Assembly: GCA_001800905.1 (NCBI GenBank)
Contig: MGWH01000006.1
Span: forward strand, 186,001-250,000
Direction: 5' to 3'
DNA from: Flavobacteria bacterium GWA2_35_26
GTDB lineage: Bacteria > Bacteroidota > Bacteroidia > Flavobacteriales > Flavobacteriaceae
Length of the DNA stretch: 64,000 nucleotides
Shown: positions 16,865 to 26,907 of the stretch, one piece after another
Layout of the letters: the number at the start of each line of letters is the position of its first letter
How positions within the stretch are numbered: the stretch's first letter is position 1
The notes under the pieces: generated by a model
What the model saw: the letters and a program-made list of their open reading frames with translations, nothing else
Database searches by the model: none
Told to the model about the DNA's origin: nothing
Translations under genes and position numbers: made by a program

Positions 16865-18496
16865 TTATTTAGTACTATTCATTGCTGCAACATAATAATT
16901 AGAATCAACCGTCACTATTGGATTGGCAGTAGTTACTTTGAGTGTTTTCCAATCATTAGTAGGTTGGATTTTTTCTAATTCGCCATTTATATCTATTTGC
17001 ACAGGCATCGTAAATCCATCTACACAATTGATCCAACGATACACCAACTGTTTTTCTTTAAAATAATATTCTAAAGTAGGCACGCGAGTATCTCTTAGAT
17101 ATTGGTTGAAAATCGAAGACAAATCAACACCAGCCTGTTCGCTAATGTAGTTTTCAATTTGCTTCGTTGTAACTGTTTGATGGTAAAAAGTACTATTCAA
17201 ACCTCTTAAAATTTGTCGCCATTTTTCGTCATTATTAATAATCTGACGAATGGTATGCAGCATATTTCCGCCTTTGTAATACATATCACCAGAACCTTCA
17301 TTATTGACATCGTATTGACCAATAATTGGTTTGTCATTCTGAATGTTCTTTCGCGTACCACGAACGTAGGCAGCCCCTGCCTCTTTTCCATAATAATATT
17401 CCACGAATAAACTTTCTGAATAGTTAGTAAAACTTTCATGAATCCACATATCAGCAATATCTTTATAAGTAATATTATTCGCAAACCACTCATGACCAGA
17501 CTCGTGTATAATAATAAAATCGAATTTTAGTCCCCAACCGGTTCCACTTAAATCACGTCCGCGATAGCCATTTGCAAAACCATTCCCATAGGTTACACTA
17601 CTTTGATGTTCCATCCCTAAATAAGGCACTTCAACTAATTTATAACTGTCTTCATAAAACGGATAAGGTCCAAACCAATGTTCGAATGCTTTTAGCATTT
17701 TAGGAACATCTTGAAATTGTTTTTTAGCTTTAGCCAAATTATTGCGCAACACATAATATTGACAATCCAATTCGCCTTTTTCACCTTTGTATTTTTCTGA
17801 AAAAGGGACATAATCGCCAATATTAATATTTACTCCATAATTATTAATCGGATTAGTGACTTGCCAAGTATAGGTTGTTGTATTGTCTTTTAATGGTTTG
17901 GTACTAATCAAACGTCCATTAGAAATATTCATTAATCCTTTTGGAACATTGACACTAATCGTCATCGATTCGGCTTCATCGTACATATGGTCTTTGTTAG
18001 GCCACCAAACACTGGCGCCTAAACCTTGACAAGACGAAGCAATAAAAGGTTTTCCATTTTCATCTTTTTTCCAACTAATACCTCCATCCCAAGGTGGATT
18101 GACAGCTATTTTGGGCTTTCCTCCATAAAAGATTACTAATTGTTTGTTCTCACCTACGTTCTGATTGGCAGCCAAAAACACATGGTATACATTGCCTTCT
18201 CTCTGGTACTTTAAATTTAATCCGTCTTGTACTATCTTGGAAATTTGCATTGGTTCTTGCAAATCAATTTGCATGACATTATACTTTTCGACTACTCGAT
18301 AGTCAATAGTATTGGAACCTACAATCGTGCTGTCAGCAGGGTTCACTTTAATGTTTAAATGGTATTTTTTCAAATCCCACCAACTTCTTTCTTTGGTAAT
18401 ACTTCCTCTCAAGCTATCTTGTTTAGTGAATTGTTGTGCCAATGCACTATTGAAAGCCAATACAATCAGAAAGAGGTAAATTGTTTTTTTGTTCAT
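16865..18496 (-). CDS. M1-family metallopeptidase (secreted aminopeptidase N-like)
   Basis: A 543-residue zinc peptidase with a Sec signal (MNKKTIYLFLIVLAFNSALAQ). The beta-rich N-terminal M1 domain is followed by the exopeptidase motif GMEHQ (294-298, family GAMEN position) and the zinc site HESGH (331-335) with the third ligand Glu354 in WIHESFTNY. Members trim N-terminal residues from peptides. It is shorter than full aminopeptidase N (about 850 aa) because the C-terminal helical domain is absent, as in many Bacteroidetes periplasmic M1 enzymes. It lies 10 bp after the PhoD-like gene, probably in one operon. Confidence 0.92.
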   Translation of the reverse strand: MNKKTIYLFLIVLAFNSALAQQFTKQDSLRGSITKERSWWDLKKYHLNIKVNPADSTIVGSNTIDYRVVEKYNVMQIDLQEPMQISKIVQDGLNLKYQREGNVYHVFLAANQNVGENKQLVIFYGGKPKIAVNPPWDGGISWKKDENGKPFIASSCQGLGASVWWPNKDHMYDEAESMTISVNVPKGLMNISNGRLISTKPLKDNTTTYTWQVTNPINNYGVNINIGDYVPFSEKYKGEKGELDCQYYVLRNNLAKAKKQFQDVPKMLKAFEHWFGPYPFYEDSYKLVEVPYLGMEHQSSVTYGNGFANGYRGRDLSGTGWGLKFDFIIIHESGHEWFANNITYKDIADMWIHESFTNYSESLFVEYYYGKEAGAAYVRGTRKNIQNDKPIIGQYDVNNEGSGDMYYKGGNMLHTIRQIINNDEKWRQILRGLNSTFYHQTVTTKQIENYISEQAGVDLSSIFNQYLRDTRVPTLEYYFKEKQLVYRWINCVDGFTMPVQIDINGELEKIQPTNDWKTLKVTTANPIVTVDSNYYVAAMNSTK

Positions 18497-18506
18497 AATT
18501 CAAGAG

Positions 18507-19526
18507 TTAATATTGCTGAATATGTTCGCTTAATAGTTTGTTTTCTAGTCCGCGAATTTGCATAATGACACGATTATTGGTGAAATCAAATTGCAACAAT
18601 CCGAAGTTTTTCTCAGCTACCACTTTGCCAATTTGATAGGGATTTTCTTCGCCAGAAAAACTGGAATACACATGTGTCAATCCGCTTGAAGTAAAATCCA
18701 CCAAGGGATAGTTTAAGTTTGTGACTTTCTTAGAAGAAAAAGTGGCAATATGACGATCTCCAGAAATTATAAAAGTGCCTCTCGCTTTTGATGCCACGAG
18801 CATTTTTTCCAATTTATTAATCTCATGCGGAAAATTACCCCAGCATTCAAAACCGTGTTGGTCTGAAACTAATTGTATACTACTTACAATTACATTGAAT
18901 TGAGCATCCGAAGCATTTAATTCCTGTTCTAACCATTTCCATTGGGCTTCTCCTAAAATAGTGCCTTGACCATACGGATTGGGTTGTAATCGTTTTTTGG
19001 AATTCACTGCTTTTGTAACAGCTGTTCTAAAAAAACGAGTGTCTAATACAATAACTTTGACTTTGTTACCATCAAAATCAATCACTCTCGAATTATAAAC
19101 TCCGTCTCTAAAACGTTCTGGTGCATCTTTAGAAGTTCCTAAAAAATCAAATAATAATTGCTGACTCTCTCTTTTGTATGGGTATTCTTCACCACCATCA
19201 TTCAAACCGTAATCATGATCGTCCCAGGTTCCTAGAATTTGTTTATTGGAAATGAATTGTAAATAATCACTATCGTTTTTTTGAATGGCATAATTTTCTT
19301 TAAGCTCCTTCATGTCTTCAGTATCTGAATACACGTCATCACCACCCCAAATCCAAGCTACTGGATGGTTGACGTCAATCGATTTCCATAATTCATTTTT
19401 AAGTCGTTGATTGTCACAAGAACCAAAAGCAATGGAATAGGTTTTCGTTTGAGAATAAGAAGCAATTGCAATTAAGGAGAAAAGTAAACCTAATTGTTTC
19501 GAGAATTTAGGAAGAATCGACATCAT
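18507..19526 (-). CDS. Secreted alkaline phosphatase D (PhoD)-like phosphodiesterase
   Basis: A 339-residue metallophosphoesterase with an N-terminal signal (about residues 2-26, ending IASYSQ). Visible motifs: AFGSCDNQR, WGGDDVYSDT, GTWDDHDYGLNDGG and ISGDRHIATF. These carry the Asp/His metal ligands of the PhoD family, which cleaves phosphomonoesters and phosphodiesters outside the cytoplasm. The protein lacks the large N-terminal domain of Bacillus PhoD, like other short Bacteroidetes forms. It is the first gene of a two-gene unit with the M1 peptidase. Two adjacent ATGs (19526 and 19523) are both possible starts. Confidence 0.9.
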   Translation of the reverse strand: MMSILPKFSKQLGLLFSLIAIASYSQTKTYSIAFGSCDNQRLKNELWKSIDVNHPVAWIWGGDDVYSDTEDMKELKENYAIQKNDSDYLQFISNKQILGTWDDHDYGLNDGGEEYPYKRESQQLLFDFLGTSKDAPERFRDGVYNSRVIDFDGNKVKVIVLDTRFFRTAVTKAVNSKKRLQPNPYGQGTILGEAQWKWLEQELNASDAQFNVIVSSIQLVSDQHGFECWGNFPHEINKLEKMLVASKARGTFIISGDRHIATFSSKKVTNLNYPLVDFTSSGLTHVYSSFSGEENPYQIGKVVAEKNFGLLQFDFTNNRVIMQIRGLENKLLSEHIQQY

Positions 19527-19548
19527 TTATTTCAATTAAATAGAGAAG

Positions 19549-19579
19549 TAAATGTAACGGATTTAATTTATATTCAAAA
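19549..19579 (-). promoter_or_regulatory. Likely promoter of the PhoD-like/M1 peptidase unit
   Basis: The minus strand has TTTTG (19575-19579), 18 bp, then TACATTTA (19549-19556), a one-mismatch TAnnTTTG. It lies just beyond the his-operon terminator, 22 bp before the first ATG. Confidence 0.5.
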
Positions 19580-19582
19580 CAA

Positions 19583-19610
19583 AACCCAATAGATTTGAAT
19601 CTATTGGGTT
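19583..19610 (-). terminator. Intrinsic terminator of the his operon
   Basis: A 13-bp perfect stem AACCCAATAGATT / AATCTATTGGGTT, followed on the minus strand by TTTTGTTTTG. It is placed 24 bp after the hisIE stop codon. Confidence 0.88.
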
Positions 19611-19633
19611 GTATATCCTGTGATTGTAATGGA

Positions 19634-20233
19634 TTATTTCTGTCTCGTCTTTAATACTTCAATCACATCATTCATTTGAAAACCTTTGGCTTGCAATAAG
19701 ATTAAGTAGTGAAAAAGTAAATCGGCGCTTTCGCTTAAGAACAAATCATCGTTATTGTCTTTGGCTTCAATTACCACTTCTACAGCCTCTTCTCCCACTT
19801 TTTGAGCAATTTTATTAATTCCTTTTTCGAATAAAGAAGCGACATAACTTTTTTCTGCATCAGCATTGTCACGACGGGTTTTGATCGTTTGTTCCAAAGT
19901 CGAAATAAAACCATAATTCGGTTGGTTATCTTCAGCCCAACAGGTATCAGTCCCATTATGACAAGTTGGACCTACAGGTCGTACTTGAATTAATAGCGTA
20001 TCATTGTCACAATCGTTCTTAATACTGACCAAATTTAGAAAGTTACCACTCTCTTCTCCTTTGGTCCAAAGACGCTGCTTGGAGCGACTATAAAAAGTTA
20101 CTTTTTGGGTTTCTTGTGTTTTGACAAAAGCCTCTTCGTTCATATAACCCAGCATTAAAACGGCTTTGGTTTCGCTATCTTGAATAATGGCTGGAATTAA
20201 TCCGTGGGCACTTTTTGAAAAATCGATGTTCAT
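19634..20233 (-). CDS. hisIE: HisIE, phosphoribosyl-AMP cyclohydrolase / phosphoribosyl-ATP pyrophosphatase
   Basis: A 199-residue bifunctional enzyme for steps 2 and 3 of histidine synthesis. The N-terminal HisI domain (about 1-105) shows MLGYMNEEA, SRSKQRLWTKGEESGN and the zinc Cys region CHNGTDTCW. The C-terminal HisE domain (about 110-199) shows KSYVASLFEKGINKIAQKVGEEAVEVVIEA with its acidic metal site. The length is normal for the fusion. It is the last gene of the operon, 36 bp after hisF and just before the terminator. Confidence 0.97.
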   Translation of the reverse strand: MNIDFSKSAHGLIPAIIQDSETKAVLMLGYMNEEAFVKTQETQKVTFYSRSKQRLWTKGEESGNFLNLVSIKNDCDNDTLLIQVRPVGPTCHNGTDTCWAEDNQPNYGFISTLEQTIKTRRDNADAEKSYVASLFEKGINKIAQKVGEEAVEVVIEAKDNNDDLFLSESADLLFHYLILLQAKGFQMNDVIEVLKTRQK

Positions 20234-20269
20234 TTGAGTAGGATGAATTAGGAGTTGAATTTGGATAAT

Positions 20270-21025
20270 TTAAATTCTAACTTCAATATGATTATTTTGT
20301 AATTCTTTTTTTAAGGTCTTAATTTCAATTTCTTTGAAATGGAAAACGCTAGCTGCTAAAGCGGCATCAGCTTTTCCGTCGACAAAGGTATCAATAAAAT
20401 GTTGCATATTCCCAGCTCCTCCCGAAGCGATAATTGGAATATTTACTAATTGGGATAATCTAGCCAAAGCTTCGTTGGCAAAGCCATTTTTAGTACCATC
20501 ATGATCCATGGAAGTAAACAAAATTTCTCCTGCACCACGAGTAGCAACTTCCTTAGCCCAATCAAAAAGTTGGATGTCTGTAGCAACTTTTCCTCCAACT
20601 AAATGCACCATCCATTCCCCATCAATTTGTTTAGCATCAATAGCAACTACCACACATTGGCTTCCAAATTTCTGTGCCAAATCAGTAATCAATTGCGGAT
20701 TTTTAACCGCCGAAGAATTGATAGATACTTTATCAGCGCCGTTTTGCAATAAGATTTCTACATCTTCCACTGAGGCAATTCCACCACCAACCGTAAACGG
20801 AATATTAATCGTAGCTGCCACTTTACGTACCAAATCAACAAGAGTTTTTCTGCGTTCTTCAGTGGCTGAAATATCCAAGAAAACCAACTCATCTGCTCCT
20901 TCATCAGAATAGATTTTGGCTAATTCCACAGGATCTCCAGCATCGCGCAAGTCAACAAAATTAACTCCTTTGACTGTTCTTCCGTTTTTGATATCCAAAC
21001 AAGGAATGATTCTTTTTGTAAGCAT
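20270..21025 (-). CDS. hisF: HisF, imidazole glycerol phosphate synthase cyclase subunit
   Basis: A 251-residue (beta/alpha)8 barrel that closes the imidazole ring using ammonia from HisH. The catalytic Asp11 ([11 protein letters not shown]) and the second catalytic Asp in VVVAIDAKQ (near 130) are present, as are the phosphate-binding glycines of VGGGIAS and ASGGAGN. Expected partner: HisH, encoded three genes upstream in transcription. Length and motifs are ordinary. Confidence 0.97.
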   Translation of the reverse strand: MLTKRIIPCLDIKNGRTVKGVNFVDLRDAGDPVELAKIYSDEGADELVFLDISATEERRKTLVDLVRKVAATINIPFTVGGGIASVEDVEILLQNGADKVSINSSAVKNPQLITDLAQKFGSQCVVVAIDAKQIDGEWMVHLVGGKVATDIQLFDWAKEVATRGAGEILFTSMDHDGTKNGFANEALARLSQLVNIPIIASGGAGNMQHFIDTFVDGKADAALAASVFHFKEIEIKTLKKELQNNHIEVRI

Positions 21026-21036
21026 AGATTTAATGT

Positions 21037-21070
21037 AACAATTGAATAATTTATAAATTGTTCAATTGTT
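21037..21070. repeat. Intercistronic inverted repeat between hisA and hisF
   Basis: A perfect 10-bp inverted repeat AACAATTGAA (21037-21046) / TTCAATTGTT (21061-21070) with a 14-nt AT-rich loop, in the 48-bp gap between hisA and hisF. It has no T tract, so it is probably not a terminator. Confidence 0.6.
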
Positions 21071-21073
21071 TAA

Positions 21074-21802
21074 TTATTTAGTTTCTAATATATAGTTTTC
21101 TAACTGTTTTAACGAAATTCTTCCTTCGTAAATAGCTTTTCCGATGATGGTCCCTTCGCAACCCAATTCAGCTAATTGTGGTAATTCATCAAAAGTGGAA
21201 ATACCTCCAGAAGCAATTAATTGTATCCCTTTGGCTGATGCCAAAATTGTAGCATACAAATCAAAACTCGGCCCAGCCAGCATGCCGTCTTTGGCAATAT
21301 CGGTACAAATAACGTACTGAATTCCTTTGGTTTGATAGTCTTGGATAAAGGGTATTAAATCTTCATTTGAGTCTTCTAACCAGCCGGAAACAGCTACTTT
21401 TTCATTGGTAGCATCGGCGCCCAAAATAATTTTATCAGAACCATATTCAGCAATCCATTGTTCGAAAATCGCTCTATTTTTTACAGCTATACTTCCGCCT
21501 GTAATTTGGTTTGCCCCTGATTCAAAAGCAATCTTCAAATCGGCATCTGATTTTAATCCGCCACCAAAATCAATCTTCAATTGGGTTTGTGTGGCAATTT
21601 GTTCCAAAATTTTGTAATTCACAATTTTACTAGACTTGGCACCATCTAAATCGACAAGGTGCAAATACTCAATCCCATGTGCTTCAAACGATTTGGCTAC
21701 TTCAAGCGGATTTTCATTATATATGATTTTAGTGTCGTAATCCCCTTTGGATAAGCGAACACATTTTCCGTCGATGATATCTATAGCAGGTATTATTCTC
21801 AT
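21074..21802 (-). CDS. hisA: HisA, phosphoribosylformimino-5-aminoimidazole carboxamide ribotide isomerase
   Basis: A 242-residue TIM barrel homologous to HisF, catalysing the Amadori rearrangement of ProFAR. Catalytic Asp8 ([15 protein letters not shown]) and a second Asp in [16 protein letters not shown] (near 128) are present. Phosphate-binding segments are DFGGGL and ASGGIS. A 104-bp gap separates it from hisH upstream, larger than elsewhere in the operon and filled with AT-rich repeats. No promoter of the flavobacterial type is seen there. Confidence 0.97.
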   Translation of the reverse strand: MRIIPAIDIIDGKCVRLSKGDYDTKIIYNENPLEVAKSFEAHGIEYLHLVDLDGAKSSKIVNYKILEQIATQTQLKIDFGGGLKSDADLKIAFESGANQITGGSIAVKNRAIFEQWIAEYGSDKIILGADATNEKVAVSGWLEDSNEDLIPFIQDYQTKGIQYVICTDIAKDGMLAGPSFDLYATILASAKGIQLIASGGISTFDELPQLAELGCEGTIIGKAIYEGRISLKQLENYILETK

Positions 21803-21894
21803 TTATTTTTATTTAATAATTTAAAGATTAAAAAATTTAAAGATCAATTAAGTAGGTTTGAATCCGACTAATTTATTACCCTATAATTTTTAAA

Positions 21895-21918
21895 TCTTTT
21901 AATCTTTTAATCTTTTAA
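21895..21918. repeat. Short tandem repeat (three 8-bp units) at the hisH 3' end
   Basis: Three copies of TCTTTTAA in tandem (21895-21918). They overlap the end of hisH and extend into the hisH-hisA gap. A partial complement (TTTAAAGATTAAA) near 21819-21842 could pair with them in RNA. Confidence 0.55.
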
Positions 21919-22494
21919 TTTTAAGAAATTAGCTAAAATTTGTTCTCCCACATCACCACTTTTTTCTGGGTGGAATTGGGTTCCGTAAAAATTATCTTTC
22001 TGCAAAGCCGATGCATATTCCAAATCGTAATTGGTAGTTGCAATGGCTTCTTTGCAATTTGGAACATAGTAACTGTGCACCAAATACATGTATTCATTTT
22101 CATTTATTCCTTGAAACAAAGGTGATTTCAAATTGTAAATTTGGTTCCAACCCATTTGAGGCACTTTCACATTATTGGAAAACCGAATGACATTCGCATC
22201 AAAAATTCCCAGTCCGTCTGTATTTCCTTCTTCCGAATGGTGGCACATCAACTGCATGCCCAAACAAATCCCCAATACGGGTTGTCTTAAAGTTGGAATC
22301 AAACTATCCAATCCGCTTTCTTTGAGTTTTTGCATCGCATAACTTGCTTCGCCAACACCCGGAAAAATCACTTTATCCGCTTGTTGTATCTCGTCTGGAT
22401 TATTAGTTAAAACGGCTGTATATCCTAAACGTTCTATAGCAAATAGAATGCTTTGAATATTTCCTGCTCCGTAATTGATAATGGCAATTTTCAT
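21907..22494 (-). CDS. hisH: HisH, imidazole glycerol phosphate synthase glutamine amidotransferase subunit
   Basis: A 195-residue class I glutamine amidotransferase supplying ammonia to HisF. The nucleophile Cys is in VLGICLGMQLM. The His-Glu pair of the triad is in GTQFHPEKSGDVG near residue 180. The N-terminal INYGAGNIQSI is family-typical. It starts 9 bp after the hisB stop. Confidence 0.97.
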   Translation of the reverse strand: MKIAIINYGAGNIQSILFAIERLGYTAVLTNNPDEIQQADKVIFPGVGEASYAMQKLKESGLDSLIPTLRQPVLGICLGMQLMCHHSEEGNTDGLGIFDANVIRFSNNVKVPQMGWNQIYNLKSPLFQGINENEYMYLVHSYYVPNCKEAIATTNYDLEYASALQKDNFYGTQFHPEKSGDVGEQILANFLKLKD

Positions 22495-22503
22495 TCTTTT
22501 TTT

Positions 22504-23637
22504 TTATAGCATTCCTTTTGTTGAAGGCAAAATCATTTTCTCAGTATCCCTTTTTACAGCAACTTTAATCGCTTTGGCAAAAGCTTTGAAAATAGCTTCA
22601 ATCTTATGGTGTTCGTTAGTTCCTTCGGCCTTGATATTGATATTAGCCTTGGCACCGTCTGAGAACGATTTGAAAAAGTGGTAAAACATCTCCGTTGGCA
22701 TTTTGCCTACCATTTCACGTTTGAATTCTGTTTCCCAAACTAACCAATTTCTACCTCCAAAATCAATCGCTACCTGCGATAAACAATCGTCCATTGGCAA
22801 ACAGAAACCATAACGTTCAATACCTAATTTATTGCCTAATGCTTTCGCAAAAACTTCTCCTAAGGCAATGGCAGTATCTTCAATCGTATGGTGCTCATCG
22901 ACTTCTAAATCGCCTTTTACGGTAATTTCTAAGTCCATTTGTCCGTGACGCGCAATTTGGTCCAACATATGATCAAAAAAAGCAATACCAGTGTCGATTT
23001 TACTTTTTCCAGTTCCATCTAAATTAAGTTGGATAAAAATATCTGTTTCGTGTGTTTTTCTTTCAATACTAGCAGAACGAGCCTCTAATTTTAAAAACTC
23101 ATAAATGGTTTTCCAATCGGTTGTTTGTAATGAAATGACATCACTAAAATCTTCATTTTCTTTGATTTCGTCTCTTCCTAAACCCTCTTGTTGTTGTAAG
23201 AAAATGGCTTTGGCTCCTAGATTTTTGGCTAAAGCGACATCCGTAATTCGATCACCTAATACAAATGAGTTCGTTAAATCATAGTTAAGATTGTCGATGT
23301 ATTTGGTTAGCATTCCAGTGCGTGGTTTACGCGTTGGTGCATTATCTGCAGGAAACGAACGATCAATAAAGATATCATCAAACAAAACACCTTCATTTTC
23401 AAAAGCGCGTAGAATGAAATTTTGTGTTGGCCAAAAGGTTTCTTCCGGAAAACTATCCGTTCCCAACCCGTCTTGGTTGGTTACCATAACCAATTCATAG
23501 TCCAATTCATTGGCAATTTTAGCCAAATACTGAAAAGCTTTTGGATAAAATTCTAATTTATCTAAGCTGTCTAATTGAAAATCGGTTGGTTCGATTACGA
23601 TAGTCCCATCACGATCTATAAATAATACTTTTTTCAT
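22504..23637 (-). CDS. hisB: HisB, bifunctional histidinol-phosphatase / imidazoleglycerol-phosphate dehydratase
   Basis: A 377-residue fusion for steps 7 and 9. The N-terminal HAD phosphatase domain (1-165) carries [11 protein letters not shown] with nucleophile Asp near residue 8 and the Cys/His zinc loop region ([12 protein letters not shown]). The C-terminal dehydratase domain (about 180-377) carries [28 protein letters not shown] and the Mn-binding HH repeats. The fused form is the enterobacterial and Bacteroidetes arrangement. It lies 4 bp after hisC. Confidence 0.97.
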   Translation of the reverse strand: MKKVLFIDRDGTIVIEPTDFQLDSLDKLEFYPKAFQYLAKIANELDYELVMVTNQDGLGTDSFPEETFWPTQNFILRAFENEGVLFDDIFIDRSFPADNAPTRKPRTGMLTKYIDNLNYDLTNSFVLGDRITDVALAKNLGAKAIFLQQQEGLGRDEIKENEDFSDVISLQTTDWKTIYEFLKLEARSASIERKTHETDIFIQLNLDGTGKSKIDTGIAFFDHMLDQIARHGQMDLEITVKGDLEVDEHHTIEDTAIALGEVFAKALGNKLGIERYGFCLPMDDCLSQVAIDFGGRNWLVWETEFKREMVGKMPTEMFYHFFKSFSDGAKANINIKAEGTNEHHKIEAIFKAFAKAIKVAVKRDTEKMILPSTKGML

Positions 23638-23641
23638 ATTC

Positions 23642-24694
23642 TTAATTCAAGCTTTTTAAAGCGGCTATTAATTTTTGATTTTCTTCAGCGGTTCCAATGG
23701 TCAAACGCAAAGTGTTTTCACATAATGGTTGTGTCGTTCTATTGCGGATTACAATTCCTTTGGCAATTAATTCATCATAACGTTGATTCGCATTATCTAC
23801 TTTGATTAAAATAAAATTAGCCTCCGTAGGATAAATAAATGAAACAAAACTTACTTCACTTAATACTTTAAGTAATTGTTCTCTTTGTGCTATAATTGAA
23901 ATAATCTCTTCTTTAATTTGCTTTGGATTAGCCAAACGATCTAATGCTCTTTGTTGAGTCAATTCGTTGACGTTATAAGGCGGTTTGATCTTATTTAAAA
24001 CTGCAATGATTGCAGCCGAAGCATAACAAACACCTAAACGAATCCCTGCCAAACCATACGCTTTAGACAAGGTTTGCGTGATGATTAAATTTGGGTAATC
24101 TTTGATTTTTTGAATCCAAGACGCTTTGTCCGAAAAATCAATATAAGCCTCGTCAATTAATACTAATCCGTTAAAATTGTCTAGTAAATACTGAACGCTT
24201 CCTTCCGAAAAAGAGTTACCGGTTGGATTGTTTGGCGAACAAAGAAAAATCATTTTAGAATTCGTATCTACCGCGCTCATGATTAATTCCAATTGCGGTT
24301 GAAAATCATTGGAAAGTAAAACCTCTCTGTTTTCGACTGCGTTTAAATTTGCCAAAACCCCATACATTCCATAAGTGGGTGGTAACGTAATTACATTATC
24401 GATTTTAGGTTCGCAAAAAGCACGGAATAATAAATCCAATACTTCGTCACTTCCATTTCCTAGCAAAATCTGATTTATTGCTACGCCATTTTGATTGGCC
24501 AAAACCGATTTAACCGAAGTTTGTTGCGGATCTGGATAACGATTCAAACCATTTTCGAATGGATTTTCATTGGCATCCAAAAAAATCATTTCGGCTGTAT
24601 CAAAGTCTTCAAATTCATCACGTGCCGATGAATACGGCTTCATGAGTTTGACGTTCTCTCGAACTAAGGTATTGATGTCGAATTTATTTTCCAT
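23642..24694 (-). CDS. hisC: HisC, histidinol-phosphate aminotransferase
   Basis: A 350-residue fold-type I PLP enzyme. [18 protein letters not shown] is the N-terminal substrate loop, CSPNNPTGN binds PLP, and [14 protein letters not shown] contains the Schiff-base Lys. The ATG at 24694 overlaps the last codons of hisD by 11 bp, indicating translational coupling. A start four codons earlier at 24706 is possible but gives a longer overlap. Confidence 0.96.
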   Translation of the reverse strand: MENKFDINTLVRENVKLMKPYSSARDEFEDFDTAEMIFLDANENPFENGLNRYPDPQQTSVKSVLANQNGVAINQILLGNGSDEVLDLLFRAFCEPKIDNVITLPPTYGMYGVLANLNAVENREVLLSNDFQPQLELIMSAVDTNSKMIFLCSPNNPTGNSFSEGSVQYLLDNFNGLVLIDEAYIDFSDKASWIQKIKDYPNLIITQTLSKAYGLAGIRLGVCYASAAIIAVLNKIKPPYNVNELTQQRALDRLANPKQIKEEIISIIAQREQLLKVLSEVSFVSFIYPTEANFILIKVDNANQRYDELIAKGIVIRNRTTQPLCENTLRLTIGTAEENQKLIAALKSLN

Positions 24695-25976
24695 TTTCAA
24701 TCGCATTTAAACGTAATGTAACTGCATTTTTGTGTGCTTGTAGTCCTTCTTTTTCAGCCATAATTTCGATGGCTTTCCCAATGGTTTGTATACCTGCTTC
24801 CGAAATTTTTTGAAATGTCATTGATTTCATAAAACTATCCAAATTGACACCGCTATAATTTTTTGCGTAGCCATTCGTTGGTAAGGTGTGATTCGTACCT
24901 GAAGCATAATCTCCAGCGCTTTCTGGAGTATAGTTTCCTATAAATACCGAACCTGCATTGGCAATATTATCGACATAATAATCGTTATTTTCTGTACAAA
25001 CAATAAAGTGTTCCGGACCGTATTCATTGATTAAATCTAAAGCAATTGCTGCGTTTTCTACAAAAATCAATTTTGAATTAGCGATTGCTTTTTCAGCAAT
25101 TGCCTTTCTAGGTAAAATAGCCAATTGCGATTGCACTTCTTCTTCCACTGCTTCAATCATTTGTTTTGAAGTTGAAACCAAGATCACTTGACTATCAGTT
25201 CCGTGTTCTGCTTGACTTAATAAATCAGAGGCTACAAAAGCTGGAACTGCACTATCGTCGGCAACCACTAACAACTCCGAAGGACCTGCTGGCATATCAA
25301 TCGCTACACCAAATTGAGTCGCTAATTGTTTGGCTACAGTTACGTATTGATTTCCAGGACCAAATATTTTGTAGACTTTAGGAATAGTAGCTGTACCGAA
25401 AGTCATTCCAGCTATCGCTTGAATTCCGCCCACTTTAAGAATTTTGGTAACACCACAAAGCTGTGCTGCATATAAAATAGCAGGATTCAGATTTCCAGTA
25501 GCATCCGGTGGCGAACATAAAACTACTTCTTTACAACCCGCAATTTTAGCTGGTACTGCCAACATTAATACGGTTGAAAATAAAGGGGCTGTTCCTCCAG
25601 GAATGTACAAACCTATTTTTTGAATAGGTCTTTTTTCTTGCCAACATTCCACTCCAGGAGCAGTTTCAACACTAACACGATTTGTTTTTTGTGCTGAGTG
25701 AAATTTCTCAATATTTGATTTGGCTAATTGAATAGCTGCTTTCAATTCGTCAGAAACATTAATAATTGCATTTTGAACTTCTTCATCAGAAACCAAAATA
25801 GTATCTAGAGCGATTCCGTCAAACTGAGTAGTATATTGTTGAACTGCTTTATCTCCGTTGTTTTGTACTGCGGTGAAAATTTCTTTAACAGTTGCTTCAA
25901 TATCGTCCACAGTTTTAGTAGGTCTTTCTAATAAAGAAGCCCAGTTTTCCTGTTTTGGATTGTATATTTTATTCAT
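24684..25976 (-). CDS. hisD: HisD, histidinol dehydrogenase
   Basis: A 430-residue zinc enzyme performing the last two oxidations to histidine. The family signature spans PAGPSELLVVADDSA and the catalytic Glu-His pair of EYGPEHFIVC (near 320). NHTLPTNGYAKNYSGV is the C-terminal conserved stretch with a zinc-ligand His. Length is standard. It is 21 bp after hisG. Confidence 0.97.
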   Translation of the reverse strand: MNKIYNPKQENWASLLERPTKTVDDIEATVKEIFTAVQNNGDKAVQQYTTQFDGIALDTILVSDEEVQNAIINVSDELKAAIQLAKSNIEKFHSAQKTNRVSVETAPGVECWQEKRPIQKIGLYIPGGTAPLFSTVLMLAVPAKIAGCKEVVLCSPPDATGNLNPAILYAAQLCGVTKILKVGGIQAIAGMTFGTATIPKVYKIFGPGNQYVTVAKQLATQFGVAIDMPAGPSELLVVADDSAVPAFVASDLLSQAEHGTDSQVILVSTSKQMIEAVEEEVQSQLAILPRKAIAEKAIANSKLIFVENAAIALDLINEYGPEHFIVCTENNDYYVDNIANAGSVFIGNYTPESAGDYASGTNHTLPTNGYAKNYSGVNLDSFMKSMTFQKISEAGIQTIGKAIEIMAEKEGLQAHKNAVTLRLNAIENGK

Positions 25977-25997
25977 TGTTGTAGTACGATTAAGAAA

Positions 25998-26855
25998 TTA
26001 CAATACCATTTTTTCAATTGGGCAAACCAAAATTCCTTCGGCACCAGCTGCTTTTAACTCGTCAATTACTTCCCAAAAACGATCTTCTTCAATAACTGTA
26101 TGAACGCTAGACCAGCCTGCTTGTGCCAAAGGCATTACCGTTGGGCTTTTTAAAACAGGTAAAATGGAGCTAATCAATTCAATTTTGTCATTGGGAACAT
26201 TCATCAAAATGTATTTTGATTTGCGTGCTCTTAATACCGATTGAATTCGGAATTGTAATTTATCTAAAATTGCTTTATTTTCAGAAGAAATTTTAGGAGA
26301 AACTGCAAGAACTGCTTCGCTCTTAAAAATCACTTCTACTTCTTTTAAATTGTTTTTAAACAAAGTGCTACCACTTGAGACAATATCGACAATCGCATCA
26401 GCTAAACCAATGTTGGGAGCGATTTCAACAGAACCGGAAATTTGGTGTAAATCAACCGAGACATTTTTAGACTTAAAGAAATCTAAAACCGTATTCGGAT
26501 AGGATGTTGCAATTCGCAAACCATCTAAATCGGTAACCGAATTATAGTTGAAACTTTTAGGTACCGCTACCGAGACTTTGCATTTTGAAAATCCTAGTTT
26601 CTCTGCAACCTGGATATTTTTTCCTTTTTCAACCAAAAGATTATCCCCAACGATGGCTGCATCTACTACTCCATCAATCAAATATTGAGGAATGTCTGAA
26701 TTTCTAAGATACAAAACCTCTAAGGGAAAATTAGAAGCCGTTGCTTTTAATTGGTCATTCCCATTATTAATAGAAATCCCACAGTCTTTAAGTATTTGGA
26801 TACTGTCTTCGTTTAAGCGTCCTGATTTTTGAATGGCAATTTTTAAAGTACTCAT
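25998..26855 (-). CDS. hisG: HisG, ATP phosphoribosyltransferase (long form)
   Basis: A 285-residue first enzyme of histidine synthesis. It is the long HisG type: two catalytic periplasmic-binding-like domains (SGRLNEDS, DAAIVGDNLL, ATSYPNTVLDFF, and the PRPP loop VDIVSSGSTL), then a C-terminal ACT/PII-like regulatory domain (about 212-285) that normally mediates histidine feedback. The ATG at 26855 begins the conserved domain. An open frame continues to 26951 but crosses the attenuator terminator and is not coding. Expression is probably attenuated by the upstream leader. Confidence 0.95.
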   Translation of the reverse strand: MSTLKIAIQKSGRLNEDSIQILKDCGISINNGNDQLKATASNFPLEVLYLRNSDIPQYLIDGVVDAAIVGDNLLVEKGKNIQVAEKLGFSKCKVSVAVPKSFNYNSVTDLDGLRIATSYPNTVLDFFKSKNVSVDLHQISGSVEIAPNIGLADAIVDIVSSGSTLFKNNLKEVEVIFKSEAVLAVSPKISSENKAILDKLQFRIQSVLRARKSKYILMNVPNDKIELISSILPVLKSPTVMPLAQAGWSSVHTVIEEDRFWEVIDELKAAGAEGILVCPIEKMVL

Positions 26856-26907
26856 TGTTATGTTGTTTTGTTGTTTGTTGTGATTTGAGTACAACAGATT
26901 TTTAATA

